DNA of 22,437 bases, taken from Euperipatoides rowelli (taxonomy: Eukaryota > Onychophora > Udeonychophora > Euonychophora > Peripatopsidae). The position numbers were made by a program, and so were the translations under genes. Location of the stretch: assembly GCA_003024985.2 (NCBI GenBank), contig PXIH01S0006790.1; one strand, written 5' to 3'. The notes below the pieces were generated by a model that made no database searches, was not told where the DNA came from, and worked only from the letters and a program-made list of their open reading frames with translations. Positions 9,925 to 17,992 of the stretch are shown in pieces. Numbering within the stretch: position 1 is the first letter of the stretch; each line of letters starts with the position of its first letter.

Positions 9925-11364
9925 ACCACCAACAAATAAATCACTTCTGACCACACCTTGGGAAACAGATATTTGTACATTTATGTTGAGATTAACTTCA
10001 TTGAAAATAATATACATAACATACTAATGCACAACTTCCAAATAATATAATTGCTTAATATGTTAACGTTTTTTTAGCGCAATATGCTAAGATGAATAAA
10101 ATAAATAATCATTTCAACTTTGTATTTAGAATGTTTCATATTTGTTGCACCATTTGCTCTGTAAGTAAGGCCATGGAGTCTGTATTTCGGACATTTGGAC
10201 GGATATATACAATAGTTGCATCCTAGGTATTTGAACTCGTATCATGTAATGACCATTTTCTCGACTTAGTGGGGGTTTTTTCAAGCGCAGAAGTCAACAT
10301 TGCTTTTATAATTATAAGCTGCATTTGACGTTAGCATCATGCAGAATTTTTGTATTGGGGAAAAATTAATCCCCCCCCCCCCCGCACCATTAATTCAGCT
10401 GTAATACCAAGCTATTTTTAAAAAATGTGGATTACCAAGAAGGGGGGAGGGGCCATTTTCTGCCCATAGAAGAAATGTCAATAAACTACAATCAGTTTAG
10501 CATAAATTGTAATTTATTCAAATGAAAATTAACTTAACAGCACTAGAACATTAGATAATCTTAGAACTAAAAAATAATAAGTATTCAACATACAGTATAT
10601 ACTTTCTTCTTTTCTGTCATCGCTCTCTACAGATTCATCTGTTTTGACAAATAATGATCATATTATGCTTCACACAAACATAATGCTTGCAATATTGCTG
10701 CATACAATTGTAGTTTTATTCATTTTATTTTGGTTTTCTTGTCTTGTGTCATCAGATAAACTAGAATTACAAAATATTTACAAAAGGAAGTTCACTTAAA
10801 CACCAACAGGGGAGGGCATTTTGTTCTCCGGTCTGTTTGTTTATAAACATAAAAAACACTGACGTTTTGAGCAAATGGTTATAAACTATTTTTTTCAAAT
10901 TTTTAATATTAAAAAAAAAAGTCAATTTCGAAACAGCAAACTGTGGGCACAAAATGCTCCCCCTCTTTGGTATTGCTAGTTTAAAGGGTTAAGCAGTGTT
11001 CAAAAATTGTACATTCTCGATGCCAGCAACTCTTTTTTTAACTAGGTCCTGATAACTATCAAATAGTTATGTGGTTGGAATTGAAACAAATGACATTAGG
11101 AAATGGTACTAAATGATCAACATGATTTTGAGCAACAAAATAATAACACCGTAATACACGTAATATTTTAGAGAGAAAAAAAAAAAAGAAAGCGTCTGAA
11201 AAAATTTGAAGAGAAAATTTAGGAAATAAGGTGTCTTTAAAACACATTTTTTATTATAAAAAATAAAATAAAAATCCTGAAACAATGAGAACTGAGCAAA
11301 TTTCTTTTTGACAAATTATTTTTCTTAGAGAACCAAATTTGGCCGAACATTGGAAACATTAAGA
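9925..11364. other. AT-rich spacer with a weak inverted motif pair
   Basis: No coding frame is supported. A motif reading ATTACCAAG-AAGGGGGGAGGGG-CCATTTTCTGCCC (10431-10465) recurs in reverse complement at about 10942-10975, and a looser direct copy (ACCAACAGGGGAGGGCATTTTG) sits near 10802-10824. Arms are only about 35 bp with mismatches, so this may be a decayed transposon or chance plus local duplication. A run of 13 C lies at 10371-10383. Confidence 0.45.
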
Positions 11365-11365
11365 G

Positions 11366-12106
11366 ATAGGGGAGGAAAGTGATGTACCTTTAACCTCTTG
11401 TTTCAAAGCCCTATTAAAAAAAAACGGAAATTAAAAATAATTAACTTATTTCAAGTTGAAACATATCAAAATGTAAAGCAAATATTCTAGAATTACTGCT
11501 TACTTATGGATTCTTTAGAGCTAAAAGTCATGGCGAGTAAAAAATATGACTATTACACCTTTGACCGGTCAACGGTACACCTGATGAATGATTTAGTATG
11601 AAATATTTTAAGGATCAGGACTCGTTAAAGGTGCAATAGTTGTTGATAGCCAAAGGTACAACCCTATCACATTTTTTACTATCACCATGACTTTTACTGC
11701 CTTTCAATTAATATCAAAGAATGTTATGTAAATATTATGTTCATTAACACATTAAATGCCAATCTGGTATTTGAAGATCTTGTCCTGGAAGCCAGCTATG
11801 AGATAACTCGTAGTTTAGAAACATTTTACCCTGGGTTGGCTTCAGGGAACAAACCACCTATAAACTCTATTGCAGTCAATGTGTTAAATAATTTTGTTAC
11901 TTTTAATTTCATTTTGTATGTAATGGCCAAAGGTACATTTATACCCCTGGACAAAAGTACAAAAAGTTTCAAAAATGCATGTAAGAAATATTTTAAATAA
12001 AAGTTCACACTTAAAAGTTTGCTTTCGTCTTTGAAGCCAGGCTTAGAATAGAAACAAAACCGAAATCAGGGAAAATTGGTTAAAGGTAGAACACCTTCCC
12101 CCTATA
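11366..12106. mobile_element. Candidate 741-bp inverted-repeat element with repeated AAAGGTA motifs
   Basis: The left end reads ATAGGGGAGGAAAGTGATGTACCTTTAACC; the right end, read on the other strand, is ATAGGGGGAAGGTGTTCTACCTTTAACC with small differences. A second inverted pair lies inside: CTAAAAGTCATGG at 11521 against CCATGACTTTTAC near 11685-11697, each with a GTAAAAAAT-type neighbour. Words of the form AAAGGT(A/G)(C/G)A recur in both orientations near 11384, 11553, 11629, 11652, 11930 and 12082. The open frame at 11737-12000 shows no protein motif, so I treat it as incidental. The element ends about 100 bp from the stop codon of the ankyrin gene. Superfamily unknown; it looks non-autonomous. 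Confidence 0.55.
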
Positions 12107-12154
12107 AAGCAAATATGAAAAAAAAAAAAAAAAAAATACAAATAAAATCAATTG

Positions 12155-12160
12155 TTTAAT
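12155..12160 (-). terminator. ATTAAA polyadenylation signal of the ankyrin gene
   Basis: On the - strand ATTAAA lies 46 bases after the TAG stop, followed by a T-rich stretch (12137-12120 is a run of T on that strand) suitable as a downstream U-rich element. ATTAAA is the commonest variant of AATAAA in animals. No AATAAA is seen nearer on this strand. It predicts an unusually short 3' UTR of roughly 60-80 bases. Confidence 0.45.
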
Positions 12161-12205
12161 GACATACTTTTGACGATATCGAAAACAATTTTAAAATAGC
12201 GTTAA

Positions 12206-15200
12206 CTATTTGTACAATTTGTCATAATACTGCATTGCAGTCTGACCGTTTACTGCAGTACGATTAATATCGGCTCCACACTTGACCAGTTCATCGATGA
12301 TATTTAAGTGTCCATTCGAAGCGGCCGAGTGAAGCGCAGTTTCATTCAAAACGTTTTTATAATCAATATCAGCTCCACACTTCACAAGCTCTTGCACAAT
12401 ATCTACATAACCTCTTTCTGCAGCTAGATGTAGAGGATTAAAATTGCCGCTATTCTTGTTAATGTCCGCTCCGTGTTGAATCAGTTCTTTAACAATATCT
12501 AAATTTCCACCCCTAATGGCCAAAAGAAGAGGAGTTTGGTTAATATGTATACAATTGCAATCAGCTCCATGCTTAAGCAGTTCACTGACGATATCTAAAT
12601 GTCCCTTTATAATAGCAACATGAAGAGGTGTCTCACCAATCCCATTTTTACAATCGATAAGAGCACCATGCTTTAGAAGTTGACGGGTAATACACAAGTA
12701 TCCATTCGAGGCAGAATAAAAAAGAGGAGTACATTTTTTATTATCCTTGAGATTAAGGTCAGCTCCTTTACTTATAAGTTCGCTAACATGATATAAATGT
12801 CCATTTGTCACGGCCAAATGCAATGATATATTATCTTCAGCACCTGTATTGTCTATATCTGCAGAATCGATCTCCACTCTATGATTATCCATAAAATATT
12901 TGGCCATGTCACTAATCCAAGTTGGTTGGAATTCCAAACTCGAAGATTGTAAATCTAAACGTGGATGAATTTCAACAACTTTTGGATGTAATTTCTGAAT
13001 AATAGGTGTTATAGTCCTATTATTACCTTTATCGTCGGAAAAATCAGTGTTTTCATCGTCTAAAAGACTGTTCTCAGGCACAGTAATACTAGCTGATATT
13101 TGTTTAAGTTTCAAAGATTGCAATTTTCTACGAGGATAAAATTCCTCAACATTGACATGCAATTTGTGAATGGTGGCTGATGTATTAATACCTCCATCAT
13201 CTGGGGTTTTAACATTCAGACCATGGTTATCAAAACGACAGATCTCTGAAGGACTAACCTGTGTTGCTTTGTTTTTAAGGTTTGATGAGTGCTCATTTAA
13301 ATGTGGAAGAAATTCTTCAACACTGACGTGAAATTTGTGAACGGTGGTTGATGTATTATTACCTACATCATCTGGAGAGTTAAGGTTTAGTCCATGGTTA
13401 TCAATACAACAGATCTCTGAAGAACTAACCTGTGTTTTGTTTTCAAGGTTTGAAGACTGCTCATTTAAATGTGGAAGAAATTCTTCAACATTGACATGCA
13501 ATTTGTTAATGATAGTTGATGTATTAATACTTACATCATCTGGAGAGTTAAGGTTTAGTCCATGGTTATCAATACAACAGATCTCTGAAGGACTAACCTG
13601 TGTTTTGTTTTCAAGGTTTGAAGACTGCTCATTTAAATGTGGAAGAAATTCCTCAACATTGACATGCAATTTGTTAATGGTTGTTGATGTATTAATACTT
13701 ACATCATCTGGAGAGGTAATGTTAGGTCCATGGTTATCAATACCACAGTTCTCTGAAGAACGACCCGGTGTTATTGTGTTTCCAAGTTTTGAAGACGGCT
13801 TCTTTAAATGTGGACGAAATTCCTCAACATTTACATGCAATTTGTGACCGGTGGTTGATGTATTAATACCTACATCAGCTGGAGATTTAACATTCAGACC
13901 ATGGTTATCAATATGACAGATCTCTGAAGGACTAACATGTGTTATTTTGTTTTCAAAATTTGAAGACTGTTTATTTAAATGTGGACGAAATTCCTCAACA
14001 TAAGGATTTAATTCCCGAATAGCAGGTAGAAGCGATTCTTCTTTTTTCGGTAAAACCTTTTCAATTTTTCCTAGTAATTCTTCATCTTTCGTTTGTAATT
14101 TCTCCACTGATACTTTCGGTCCAGATTTTATATCCGAATGCTTCAGATTTTCGAGTTGTAATTCTATTTCTAGAATATTATTTGACAGGCAATTTAATTC
14201 GTACTTTGATTGTAGTTGAGCTTGTAAAAATTGATTTTTCAAACTGGCTATTTCCGACAGTGACTTGTCATATTTCTCTTCTAATTTGTGCAATCTGACT
14301 TCGAAGGGCTCCTTTTGTTTCTTAGATGTTGATTTCATTTCTTCAATGCACTGCGACAATTTACTGATTTCAAAAGACAGATGAATTTCAGCCATTTTGA
14401 ACTGCTGCTTCAAACTGTTTATCTCGGTAATTGCATGATTATACTTCCACTGGTGATTCAAATCAAGTTTTTCTAGTTTAATGTCCTGCTTGTCTTGCAA
14501 TTGTTGGAAATATTGTTTCAAATCTTGTTGCGACTGAAATTCACTAATAGATTGATATAACTTATCCATTTTAAATTTTTGTGGGTGGCTGTCTGCTGGC
14601 GGGAGGGCTTGCCCATTGACTAAAGGTGTTTTATATTTTTGTGGGTGACTGTCGCCTAGACAAAATGCTTGCATATTGACCACAGGTATTTGGGAATCAT
14701 TACATTTCTTCCAGACTTCTTTCAAGGTATTGACATTGTAATAGTTCATAGACTCTTGATTTCGCAGATCTTTATATCCCTGCGATTTCATTTCTTCTAC
14801 ATTTTTCTCCACTTGTGCAAACCTCTCCTCAAAATGCTTTAAAGTCGTATTTACATTTCCTAACTGCTCACAGTTTTGTTTTTCTAACTGCGAAAGCCTC
14901 TCCTCCAAATTCCTTAGAGTAAGACTAATATTTCTCGGCAAATCGCTGTTTTGTTTCTCTACTCGATTAAGCCACTCCTCAAATCTCTTTAGAATAAAAA
15001 ATGAATTTCTCGAACACTCACCGTTCAGCTTCTCTACCTGTTTCAACCTCTCCTCGTAATTCGTCCCACTTGAGCTTGCACTTCCAAACAAGTTACTAAT
15101 ATGATGACGATGTTCTACAACTTTGTTAAGTATATGACGGCTGGTCACGCTGGTGCCAACACAACCTGGACTATCCAATGTTGTGGGCGATGTAAACTTA

Positions 15201-15373
15201 GTAGAATTTGTATGATTCTGAGATGGAGTAGCTGCAATCGAATTTAACCTATCAAGGACTATTTGCATCATCTCTTGGCTTTCAGAGCCCACATCTGATG
15301 ACATTAATTGAGAACTTAGCGATGCTATCTCAACACTAACTGGCGAAGATGACGAATTATCCTCAGCTTGCAT
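12206..15373 (-). CDS. Coiled-coil and ankyrin-repeat protein with internal tandem repeats
   Basis: This is a single uninterrupted frame of 1055 codons ending in TAG. In order: a Ser/Thr-rich disordered N terminus (1-100); coiled coil built of a 25-residue unit (106-190); a 20-residue unit present twice (231-250 and 251-270, sharing DSHPQK); a second coiled coil (about 272-415); a 56-57-residue unit repeated about seven times (457-843); then six ankyrin repeats (848-1043) with TPLHVAI, GHLDIV and LLKHGAD signatures and a short cap (1044-1055). I see no signal peptide or membrane segment. Ankyrin repeats bind proteins and coiled coils drive oligomerisation, so a cytosolic or nuclear scaffold is plausible; no orthologue is recognised. 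The start is supported by an in-frame TAG at 15392-15394 and by A at -3. The absence of introns over 3.2 kb is notable. A frame on the opposite strand at 13344-13847 is a by-product of the repeats. Confidence 0.92.
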   Translation of the reverse strand: MQAEDNSSSSPVSVEIASLSSQLMSSDVGSESQEMMQIVLDRLNSIAATPSQNHTNSTKFTSPTTLDSPGCVGTSVTSRHILNKVVEHRHHISNLFGSASSSGTNYEERLKQVEKLNGECSRNSFFILKRFEEWLNRVEKQNSDLPRNISLTLRNLEERLSQLEKQNCEQLGNVNTTLKHFEERFAQVEKNVEEMKSQGYKDLRNQESMNYYNVNTLKEVWKKCNDSQIPVVNMQAFCLGDSHPQKYKTPLVNGQALPPADSHPQKFKMDKLYQSISEFQSQQDLKQYFQQLQDKQDIKLEKLDLNHQWKYNHAITEINSLKQQFKMAEIHLSFEISKLSQCIEEMKSTSKKQKEPFEVRLHKLEEKYDKSLSEIASLKNQFLQAQLQSKYELNCLSNNILEIELQLENLKHSDIKSGPKVSVEKLQTKDEELLGKIEKVLPKKEESLLPAIRELNPYVEEFRPHLNKQSSNFENKITHVSPSEICHIDNHGLNVKSPADVGINTSTTGHKLHVNVEEFRPHLKKPSSKLGNTITPGRSSENCGIDNHGPNITSPDDVSINTSTTINKLHVNVEEFLPHLNEQSSNLENKTQVSPSEICCIDNHGLNLNSPDDVSINTSTIINKLHVNVEEFLPHLNEQSSNLENKTQVSSSEICCIDNHGLNLNSPDDVGNNTSTTVHKFHVSVEEFLPHLNEHSSNLKNKATQVSPSEICRFDNHGLNVKTPDDGGINTSATIHKLHVNVEEFYPRRKLQSLKLKQISASITVPENSLLDDENTDFSDDKGNNRTITPIIQKLHPKVVEIHPRLDLQSSSLEFQPTWISDMAKYFMDNHRVEIDSADIDNTGAEDNISLHLAVTNGHLYHVSELISKGADLNLKDNKKCTPLFYSASNGYLCITRQLLKHGALIDCKNGIGETPLHVAIIKGHLDIVSELLKHGADCNCIHINQTPLLLAIRGGNLDIVKELIQHGADINKNSGNFNPLHLAAERGYVDIVQELVKCGADIDYKNVLNETALHSAASNGHLNIIDELVKCGADINRTAVNGQTAMQYYDKLYK
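12845..14005 (-). repeat. Coding tandem repeat, 168/171-bp unit, about seven copies
   Basis: Within the ankyrin gene, residues 457-843 fall into units starting at about 457, 514, 571, 627, 683, 740 and 797. The core is V-E-E-F-x-P-H-L-N, then S-S-N-x-x-N-K, then V-S-P-S-E-I-C, I-D-N-H-G-L-N, S-P-D-D-V and N-T-S-T-T-x-x-K-L-H. Two units have 56 residues and the others about 57, so DNA steps are 168 or 171 bp and the frame is always kept. The two central units (571-626 and 627-682) differ at only 7 of 56 residues, while the outer ones, above all the last two, are much more diverged. That is the usual pattern of unequal exchange. Each unit carries SPSE and SPDD, which resemble proline-directed or acidic-directed kinase sites, but function is unknown. 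Confidence 0.9.
14564..14683 (-). repeat. Coding 60-bp tandem duplication (20 residues, two copies)
   Basis: Residues 231-250 and 251-270 of the ankyrin protein align without gaps: both have VN near the start, QA, then a perfectly shared DSHPQK and a basic end. At DNA level the TTTTTGTGGGTG word (read on the + strand) marks both copies. It lies in the linker between the two coiled coils. Confidence 0.8.
14804..15058 (-). repeat. Coding 75-bp tandem repeat, 25-residue coiled-coil unit, 3.4 copies
   Basis: Residues 106-130, 131-155, 156-180 and the partial 181-190 of the ankyrin protein line up as (Y/F/L)EERL-x-Q-V/L-E-K-x-N followed by a more variable half ending in L-K/R-x. The pattern of L, V and aromatic residues fits a coiled coil interrupted regularly, since 25 is not a multiple of seven. 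Identity is mainly in the first half of each unit, so the duplication is fairly old. Confidence 0.85.
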
Positions 15374-15452
15374 TATTAATTGAATACTGAGCTACATTAC
15401 AAATTGTTTGATGAATTAAACCATTTTTAAGAAGTTTTCCTCTAGGTACCAT
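15363..15452 (-). promoter_or_regulatory. Upstream ORF overlapping the ankyrin start codon
   Basis: An ATG at 15450-15452 (- strand) opens a 29-codon frame ending in TGA at 15363-15365. It is in a different frame from the main protein and overlaps its start by 11 bases. Ribosomes that start here pass the main ATG, so translation of the main protein would need leaky scanning or a different 5' exon. The peptide has no recognisable motif. The distance from the predicted splice acceptor is only two bases, so its initiation context depends on the unseen upstream exon. Confidence 0.5.
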
Positions 15453-15454
15453 TC

Positions 15455-15470
15455 CTGAAAGAAAAAAAAT
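15455..15470 (-). other. Predicted 3' splice site of a 5' UTR intron
   Basis: Read on the - strand, the sequence is a T-rich tract followed by CTTTCAG and then GAATGG, a good animal acceptor consensus. The exon would begin at 15454 and contain the last 81 bases of 5' UTR plus the coding region. The matching donor would lie at higher coordinates and is not identified. If the site is not used, transcription could simply start nearby. Confidence 0.45.
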
Positions 15471-15727
15471 TTACAATTAAAAAACATGTTTCAAAATTTA
15501 AAAAAGAAATGTTTATATTGGATTACACAATTTCCATGAATTTTTAATAGAAGATACCATTTGTTGGACAGTAACAAAGTAACTAGTTACTTTAGAGTAA
15601 CTTTATAGGTACTTTAACAAATTTTCCTTGATTATAATTAAATCTTTGTTTTAGGATTTATATTGAATGCCTCACATTTCCACCCCATGGTTGGAATTTC
15701 TTCTGTATCATCGTAGCCATGCTACAG

Positions 15728-15825
15728 TGAAGGATACAAGTCGAGTGGAAAGGGAAAGAGAAAAGATGGGNAAAGGCGAAAAGGAGAATAGGAAGGAGGG
15801 AAAGGATAAGAGGGAAAAGATTTGA
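15728..15825 (+). repeat. Purine-rich (G/A) tract
   Basis: About 95 bases are almost entirely purine on the + strand, with words such as GGAAAGGGAAAGAGAAAAG and GGAGGGAAAGG. One ambiguous base sits inside at 15771. Such tracts can form triplex DNA or act as nucleosome-free sites, but here that is inference. It lies in the presumed 5' region of the ankyrin gene. Confidence 0.7.
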
Positions 15826-15976
15826 AGTTTCATTGAAATTTTTGCAAAACTTATACTTAAGAGCAGAAATTGTTAAATTTTTTAAATAAAAAGTGTCTTT
15901 TAGTATGTAAGTGCACAACACAACGGCTGGTCTATTTCCAATTGACCGTTCTAAATTAATCTAAAATTATACGGCA

Positions 15977-16041
15977 CATTATACTATTCCTAGTGATAGT
16001 CACACCTAAGTGGTGTGACTATCACTAGGAATAGTATAATG
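15977..16041. repeat. Perfect hairpin: two 30-bp arms, 5-base loop
   Basis: Bases 15977-16006 are the exact reverse complement of 16012-16041, with TAAGT as the loop. The arms start CATTATACTATTCC and end GTGATAGTCACACC. Pairing stops abruptly at both outer ends. No mismatch in 30 pairs means it is young, conserved, or an assembly/cloning artefact. It lies about 500 bases upstream of the predicted splice acceptor of the ankyrin gene. Confidence 0.9.
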
Positions 16042-17587
16042 ATGTTAGGCTGCTGCATCTTTCATGCATGGATATTTTAACTTGGTTGATTCACACTATA
16101 TACATGTATTTTTAACCTTTGAACTTTAATCTTAATGGGTTTACTTCACTATTATGAAATATTTAGTTATTCTATGAATTTTTTATCAATTTTGGGCTCA
16201 CAATTTGTAAATTAAAAAAAAAAGTTGTGTGAAGACATACAAGTATAACTGCGGGAGAGGGGGGGGGGATTCACCAAAAACTAACACAAAGTTGTCAGGT
16301 TAAGCTCCCGGAAGAATGAAGTTTTTCCTTTCCTGCTCCACCCACTCCTCCACCAATGTTTTTTTTATTTTTTTTATAAAATCTTTTGAAATAAGGTTAC
16401 TATAACAATTTCTATGGAATTTGGCTACCTGCTCTAATTCCATTCCTAATTTATATTTGCAAATATTTTTTTAATGACAATATGTACTTAATGAAAAAAG
16501 TAGCTTGGGTGAATAGGTATTTCTAATAGACATTTTATAAATCCTCCCCACCCCCATGCAATATTTGAAACTGATAAATTAGCTTAAGGGAGATTGTTAC
16601 TTCTTGAACATATTTGTAATATCTTGGGATTTAGGATAAGATATTATGGCAATTTCTTTTTCCTGCTTTTATCATTTTTGACCACATGTGGCCCCAATGT
16701 AGCCAGAAGCGGGTTCAACTTTAGTGGTTATCAGTACTACCAAAGAATATTCTCGGGCAACTAAACTTATTTTTGCTAGTAGCCTACAATATCATGGACG
16801 AGATAAATTTAAGTTCTAACAAAAAATAAACTTGTAAAATGGCATAAATACATAATTAAAAGTGAGCAGAGAAGTGGACTATATAAGATGCCTTAAAATT
16901 GACCACTCTTGTGAACTCCTCCCAATTGTTCAATTGAAAACCTGTTTGATCCTGAAGAAGCTGTTTACGATTTCATTCCGGAGAATAAAAATAAAATACA
17001 TTCCAGCCCCTAGGTACTACAAAACAAAGTACAAAATCTAATATAGATTATAACAGCAAAAAAATATTAGTTCCCGTATATCGTATAGTGTGAGGCATTT
17101 TCCTTCACCGAGTGATCTCTAATCACAACCTTTCTAGTATCACAGTATTGACACTATGATCACCTGTGTCTGTAATGAGTACATGAGGCAGTGAAGTACT
17201 TTGTGAAAATGAATAAATGCAAATTTAAGTTGGGCATTATATTTGCAGGCTTGTATATCTTTATGTAAAGATGATACAGTACATCATTCTTTGTCCCTAT
17301 AATTTTTTGTTGTATTGGAATGATGCATGACAATGTACAACAGAATGTTTGCTGCCTGTTGGGGCTTTGTAATATCATTTATAGGCCTACTCTTATTTTG
17401 CCTTATCATTTGAGGACTCTTGTTAATAAATTATTGTCTTCACCTTTTATCAGTCATTCCTCTTGCAGTCAACTTATTTATTATATTAAACAATCACACC
17501 ATATGAACAGCAGTTTGAGTTTCTAAGAAGTAACGGTTACATTTCAGTTATTATCCAAAGATTGAGCCTATTGTTATATGATTCAGT
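16042..17587. other. AT-rich spacer, no gene supported
   Basis: No coding frame with protein character is seen on either strand. It holds a run of ten G at 16259-16268 and several T-rich and A-rich tracts. Promoter elements of the ankyrin gene may lie here, but none can be pointed to with confidence. Confidence 0.5.
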
Positions 17588-17690
17588 AAAAAAAAAAAAA
17601 ATTACAGGAAGTAGGAAGCTAAGGATATATAGAAAGGGAGAAAATATAAAGGGAGATAAAGGAAAGGACAAGAAAGGAAGATAAAAGGCA
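17588..17690 (+). repeat. Second purine-rich (G/A) tract
   Basis: About 100 bases are strongly purine-rich on the + strand, starting after a run of 13 A and containing GGAAGTAGGAAG, GAAAGGGAGAAAA and GGAAAGGACAAGAAAGGAAG. It resembles the tract at 15728-15825 in composition and orientation but not in exact sequence. The frame on the other strand that runs through it is a composition artefact. Confidence 0.65.
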
Positions 17691-17992
17691 GTTAAAACCT
17701 GTGGTATTTCGTAAAAACAGGTTATAACTGCTTTTGCCACTAACATTCATATTTTGGTGACTGGATTTAAAGAGCGGTCATTAGAGTTGTAAACCGAGGC
17801 CGATTCTAAAAAATAGTGACAATATATTTGATGAATTGACTTTTGTGATTCAATCATTTTTAAAAGTTTTTGCCAAATTTGTGGTTTACTAATTAGGCCT
17901 AAAATAGTAGGCCTACAGTATATTATCTATCTTAATACTAAGATTGTGAATTTAATCTTGTTTTTAGTCTACTTTTACTTGATAACATATAT

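Noticed and set aside
11737-12000. 87-codon + strand open frame followed by AATAAA
   Set aside because: There is no recognisable motif, it lies inside a candidate inverted-repeat element, and a similar-length frame exists on the opposite strand. The AATAAA is expected by chance in AT-rich DNA.
13344-13847. 167-codon open frame on the + strand inside the ankyrin gene
   Set aside because: It is an antisense shadow: the 168/171-bp coding repeat keeps the opposite frame open in each unit, so the frame itself is repetitive without independent support.
15658-15921. 87-codon - strand frame ahead of the ankyrin gene, considered as a 5' exon
   Set aside because: It crosses another purine tract and an ambiguous base, and an in-frame stop between it and the ankyrin ATG prevents direct fusion.
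15977-16041. The perfect hairpin as a Rho-independent terminator or as a microRNA gene
   Set aside because: The genome is eukaryotic, there is no functional T tract context, and the stem lacks the mismatches and length usual for animal microRNA precursors.
17537-17746. 69-codon - strand frame with hydrophobic, membrane-like sequence
   Set aside because: It is the complement of a purine-rich tract; Phe/Leu/Ser/Pro runs arise from CT-rich DNA, not from selection for a membrane protein.
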